A DNA stretch of 64,000 bases from Chloroflexota bacterium (GTDB lineage: Bacteria > Chloroflexota > Dehalococcoidia > Dehalococcoidales > JACQON01), in assembly GCA_016202545.1 (NCBI GenBank), contig JACQON010000028.1:62001-126000 (forward strand), given 5' to 3'. The position numbers and the translations under genes were made by a program. The notes beneath the pieces are model-generated. The model had not been told where the DNA came from. It was given only the letters and a program-made list of their open reading frames with translations, and made no database searches. This document shows positions 61,949 through 64,000 of this stretch, in pieces; position 1 is the stretch's first letter, and each line of letters starts with the position of its first letter.

Positions 61949-63103
61949 ATGAACTCCAGGCTTAATCGTCGTGTCAAGATAGTATGCACTCTGGGCCCTG
62001 CCAGCAGCACCCCCGAGGTGATTGAAGGGATGCTCGAGGCTGGCATGGATGTGGCGCGGCTTAATCTGGCCTATGGCACTCAGGAGGAGCACTCCCGGCT
62101 CATCGCCGAAGTCCGCCGGCTCAGCGAGAAGCTGGCACTTCCCACCGGCATACTCCTCGACCTCCCCGGCCTGAAGCGCCGCAGCGGGGACATCAGAGCG
62201 GTATTCGGCGGCGACCTTGATTTCGCCCTGTCTCAGAAGGCCGATTTCATCGCCCTGTCTTTCATCTCTTCGGCGCAGCAGGTAATTGAGGTCAAGAGGA
62301 TGCTGGGTGAGATGAGCGCCGATGTATCGCTGGTGGTCAAGATAGAGGAGGCAGCGGCACTGGAAGACAGCGCTGCCATCCTTGAAATCGGAGACGGGCT
62401 CATGGTAGCCAGGGGAGACCTGGCCCTGGAGATAAGCATCGAGAAAGTGCCCCTGGCCCAGAAGCGGCTTATACGGGATGCGAACTATCGTGGTAGGCCG
62501 GTAATAACGGCCACCCAGATGCTTGAGTCCATGGCCCGTTCGCCTGCCCCGACCAGGGCGGAAGCGGCCGATGTGGCCAATGCCATTCTCGATGGCACCG
62601 ATGCCGTGATGCTGTCTGAGGAAACTGCCATCGGCAGCTACCCAGTCGAAGCTGTCCAGATGATGGCCAGGATAGCCGTGGAAGCTGAGACTGCGCTGCC
62701 GTATCAGCAGATACTTCACGAGCGGTGGCAGCACGCTCCCCCTGAAGTCAACGATGCCACCGCCGGTGCCGCCTGCCAGATTGCCCACCAGATACAGGCC
62801 AGAGCGATTGTAGCCTTTACCGCCGGCGGGACTACGGCGTTACGGGTGTCCAAATACCGGCCGCGCCAGCCGGTGCTGGCGGTGACGCCGTCGGATAAGA
62901 TAGTGAGGCGCCTTTCCCTGGCCTGGGGAGTCCTGCCGGTGAGAAAACCAGACACGGCGAACCTGGAGCAAGTTTTCGACCTAGCGCGGGTGGTAGCCCT
63001 GGAGACAGGGGCAGCCAAAAGCGGTGACCTGCTGGTGGTCACCGCCGGCATCCCTCTTAGCTTCGCCGGGAGCACTAATCTGGTCAAGGTGCACCGCGTT
63101 TGA
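61949..63103 (+). CDS. Pyruvate-kinase-like protein lacking the B domain
   Basis: 384 residues, against about 470-590 for pyruvate kinases. The A-domain barrel (KIVCTLGPAS, SLVVKIEE with Lys131 and Glu133, ARGDLALE with Asp157, TATQMLESM) and C-terminal domain (FTAGGTTALRVSKYRP) are present. Between ILLDLPGLKRRSG (about 71-80) and FALSQKADF (about 92), the ~100-residue B domain that closes over the active site is absent. The K+/phosphate-site N-x-S-H is NLAY. Either a divergent kinase or a different enzyme. Confidence 0.82.
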   Translation: MNSRLNRRVKIVCTLGPASSTPEVIEGMLEAGMDVARLNLAYGTQEEHSRLIAEVRRLSEKLALPTGILLDLPGLKRRSGDIRAVFGGDLDFALSQKADFIALSFISSAQQVIEVKRMLGEMSADVSLVVKIEEAAALEDSAAILEIGDGLMVARGDLALEISIEKVPLAQKRLIRDANYRGRPVITATQMLESMARSPAPTRAEAADVANAILDGTDAVMLSEETAIGSYPVEAVQMMARIAVEAETALPYQQILHERWQHAPPEVNDATAGAACQIAHQIQARAIVAFTAGGTTALRVSKYRPRQPVLAVTPSDKIVRRLSLAWGVLPVRKPDTANLEQVFDLARVVALETGAAKSGDLLVVTAGIPLSFAGSTNLVKVHRV

Positions 63104-63109
63104 CATACA

Positions 63110-63139
63110 GATAGAGGACAGGCCAGCCTGTCCTCTATC
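63110..63139. terminator. Bidirectional intrinsic-terminator-like hairpin
   Basis: A perfect 13-base-pair stem (GATAGAGGACAGG / CCTGTCCTCTATC) with a four-base loop, between the convergent pyruvate-kinase-like and hsp20 genes. A short T-rich stretch (GTTTG) follows on the plus strand. Confidence 0.75.
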
Positions 63140-63156
63140 GTTTGCCTCGCTTAGCC

Positions 63157-63624
63157 TCACTTAATCGTAATTGCGATGTGCTTAGCCTTTACCTCTGCGC
63201 TCTTGGGCAGCCTTATCTCGAGGAGACCGTTCTCGAATGTGGCCGAGATGTTATTGGCATCAACAGGGAAGGGAAGAGTTACCGTGCGGAGGTACTGGCC
63301 GAAACAGCGCTCGCAGGTGTATGACTTGACATCCTCGCTGACTTCCTCCTGGCGCTTCTCAGCCTTTATGGTGAGGCACTCGCCTTCCAGGCTGATGTCA
63401 ATATCCTCCTTCTTAATGCCGGGAAGCTCCGCTCTCATTACCAACTCATCCTTCTGCTCGTACATATCCAGCCTGGGGAAGAAGTCGCTGCGCCATTCAG
63501 AAGGCGTCCAGGACTCCCACATCTCCATCGCCATCCTGTCCACATCCTCGAAAAGCCTGAATGGATGATAGTGAGGCTCTCTCAGGCTCAAAGCTCGGCT
63601 TGAACTCCTGACTACAATCGCCAT
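63157..63624 (-). CDS. hsp20: Small heat shock protein Hsp20
   Basis: 155 residues from an ATG with AAAGGAGGG upstream. The alpha-crystallin domain (about 47-150) holds MRAELPGIKKEDIDISLEG and ends with GLLEIRLPKS; a short basic C-terminus follows. An ATP-independent holdase for unfolded proteins. Upstream a TTGACA (63682-63687) and a GTGAC-TTTT-GTCAC palindrome suggest stress regulation. Confidence 0.93.
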   Translation of the reverse strand: MAIVVRSSSRALSLREPHYHPFRLFEDVDRMAMEMWESWTPSEWRSDFFPRLDMYEQKDELVMRAELPGIKKEDIDISLEGECLTIKAEKRQEEVSEDVKSYTCERCFGQYLRTVTLPFPVDANNISATFENGLLEIRLPKSAEVKAKHIAITIK

Positions 63625-63656
63625 CGTTCCGCCCTCCTTTCTCATAGTCTCTAATT

Positions 63657-63707
63657 CCTATAAAAATAATAGCGCATAGGTTGTCAAATGTAAGTGACTT
63701 TTGTCAC
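63657..63707 (-). promoter_or_regulatory. hsp20 promoter with upstream inverted repeat
   Basis: On the minus strand, TTGACA at 63687-63682 and TATAGG at 63662-63657 (19-base spacer). GTGAC (63694-63698) and GTCAC (63703-63707) form a perfect palindrome with a TTTT loop just upstream of the -35, a possible operator. It does not match the CIRCE sequence. Confidence 0.45.
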
Positions 63708-63743
63708 CTCATCTTGGGGAAGAGATGGCCGGATGTGGGGAAT

Positions 63744-63953
63744 CTAAGCCTGGTCTTCGGGGTGGATAACGTACTTGCAGGATATGGCCCCGCGTGGGCA
63801 TACCCATTCGCAGACACCACAGAAATCGCAGCTTTCCGTTTCCACTATGTTGACCTTGCCCGCGGCTGGAACAATGCCATCACCGTGACACGCCGCCAGG
63901 CACAGACCGCAGCCATCGCATAGCTCAATATCTAACTCAGGCATCACCGGCAT
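63744..63953 (-). CDS. 2[4Fe-4S] ferredoxin
   Basis: 69 residues with two full cluster motifs, CDGCGLCLAACHGDG and CDFCGVCEWVCPRG. A bacterial-type ferredoxin, electron carrier for oxidoreductases such as Por and Aor. GGAGG lies before the ATG, and the remaining ~47 bases to the window end are AT-rich with no further gene seen. Confidence 0.93.
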   Translation of the reverse strand: MPVMPELDIELCDGCGLCLAACHGDGIVPAAGKVNIVETESCDFCGVCEWVCPRGAISCKYVIHPEDQA

Positions 63954-64000
63954 CGATACGCCTCCACATGCGAAGCTAATATTTAATTATTGATTTGAGT

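Noticed and set aside
1-64000. CRISPR arrays, phage genes and restriction systems
   Set aside because: No regularly spaced direct repeats, phage structural genes or endonuclease/methylase pairs were seen on either strand.

Overview
The window looks like a chromosomal segment of an uncultured, strictly anaerobic bacterium of the Chloroflexota, most likely a Dehalococcoidia-type sediment or subsurface lineage. This is an inference from gene content: a 2-oxoacid:ferredoxin oxidoreductase joined to NuoEFG-like subunits, a tungsten aldehyde ferredoxin oxidoreductase, epoxyqueuosine-reductase/dehalogenase-like Fe-S proteins, a corrinoid-activator-like ASKHA protein, many ferredoxins, and moderately high GC. 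No 16S rRNA or other decisive marker is present. Genes are dense. Introns, CRISPR arrays, prophage genes and intact transposases were not seen.

Layout. 1-3.6 kb (+): oxygen and metal defence, with a truncated flavodiiron protein, a bacterioferritin-like protein, superoxide dismutase, a cupredoxin lipoprotein, a small unknown protein and a methyltransferase. 3.9-6.6 kb (-): a Ca2+-type P-ATPase. 6.9-11.1 kb (+): mnmA, an ArsB/NhaD-type permease, a tandem universal stress protein and a CBS-ACT protein. 11.2-17.3 kb (+): tRNA-Arg(CCG) followed closely by porCDAB-like genes and nuoEFG-like genes, apparently one electron-transfer operon. 17.4-20.7 kb (+): ftsH and a family III CoA-transferase. 20.7-26.3 kb (-): two paralogous Fe-S proteins with a small protein between them, a polyprenyl synthase, metG and rsmI. 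26.5-30.1 kb: guaB3, an unknown protein, tRNA-Thr(CGT) with a 3'-half tRNA remnant, and a DUF1015 protein. 30.1-36.1 kb (-): class V aminotransferase, tyrS, ribF and the ASKHA protein, separated by dispersed repeats. 36.4-49.1 kb (-): a long sulfur, Fe-S and amino-acid block (tusA, dsrE-like, zinc ribbon, iscU, two cysteine desulfurase homologues, hemerythrin, ferredoxin, nadA, USP, NIL protein, thrC, cystathionine gamma-synthase, cysE, cysK, E1-like enzyme, Rrf2 regulator). 49.3-51.3 kb (+): sensor kinase, SHOCT protein and methyltransferase. 51.7-63.1 kb (+): a probable catabolic operon (PreA-like dehydrogenase, two TIGR04076-type proteins, amidohydrolase, semialdehyde dehydrogenase, ferritin-like protein, two class III aminotransferases, aldehyde ferredoxin oxidoreductase) and a pyruvate-kinase-like protein. 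63.2-64 kb (-): Hsp20 and a ferredoxin.

How the genes fit together. The POR/NuoEFG operon probably moves electrons from 2-oxoacid oxidation to NAD(P)+ or back. The 36-49 kb block links sulfate-independent cysteine synthesis, sulfur mobilisation and Fe-S assembly, headed by an Rrf2 repressor whose strong promoter overlaps a divergent promoter for a sensor kinase. The 52-62 kb cluster fits oxidation of an amino-substituted or pyrimidine-derived substrate through semialdehydes to acyl-CoA or acid, with electrons passed to ferredoxin.

Most unusual observations: an IscS-like protein beside IscU that lacks the PLP lysine; an MnmA lacking its second catalytic cysteine; a pyruvate-kinase-like protein without the B domain; the duplicated QueG-like pair; and at least two dispersed, hairpin-rich repeat families in the gene-free gaps.
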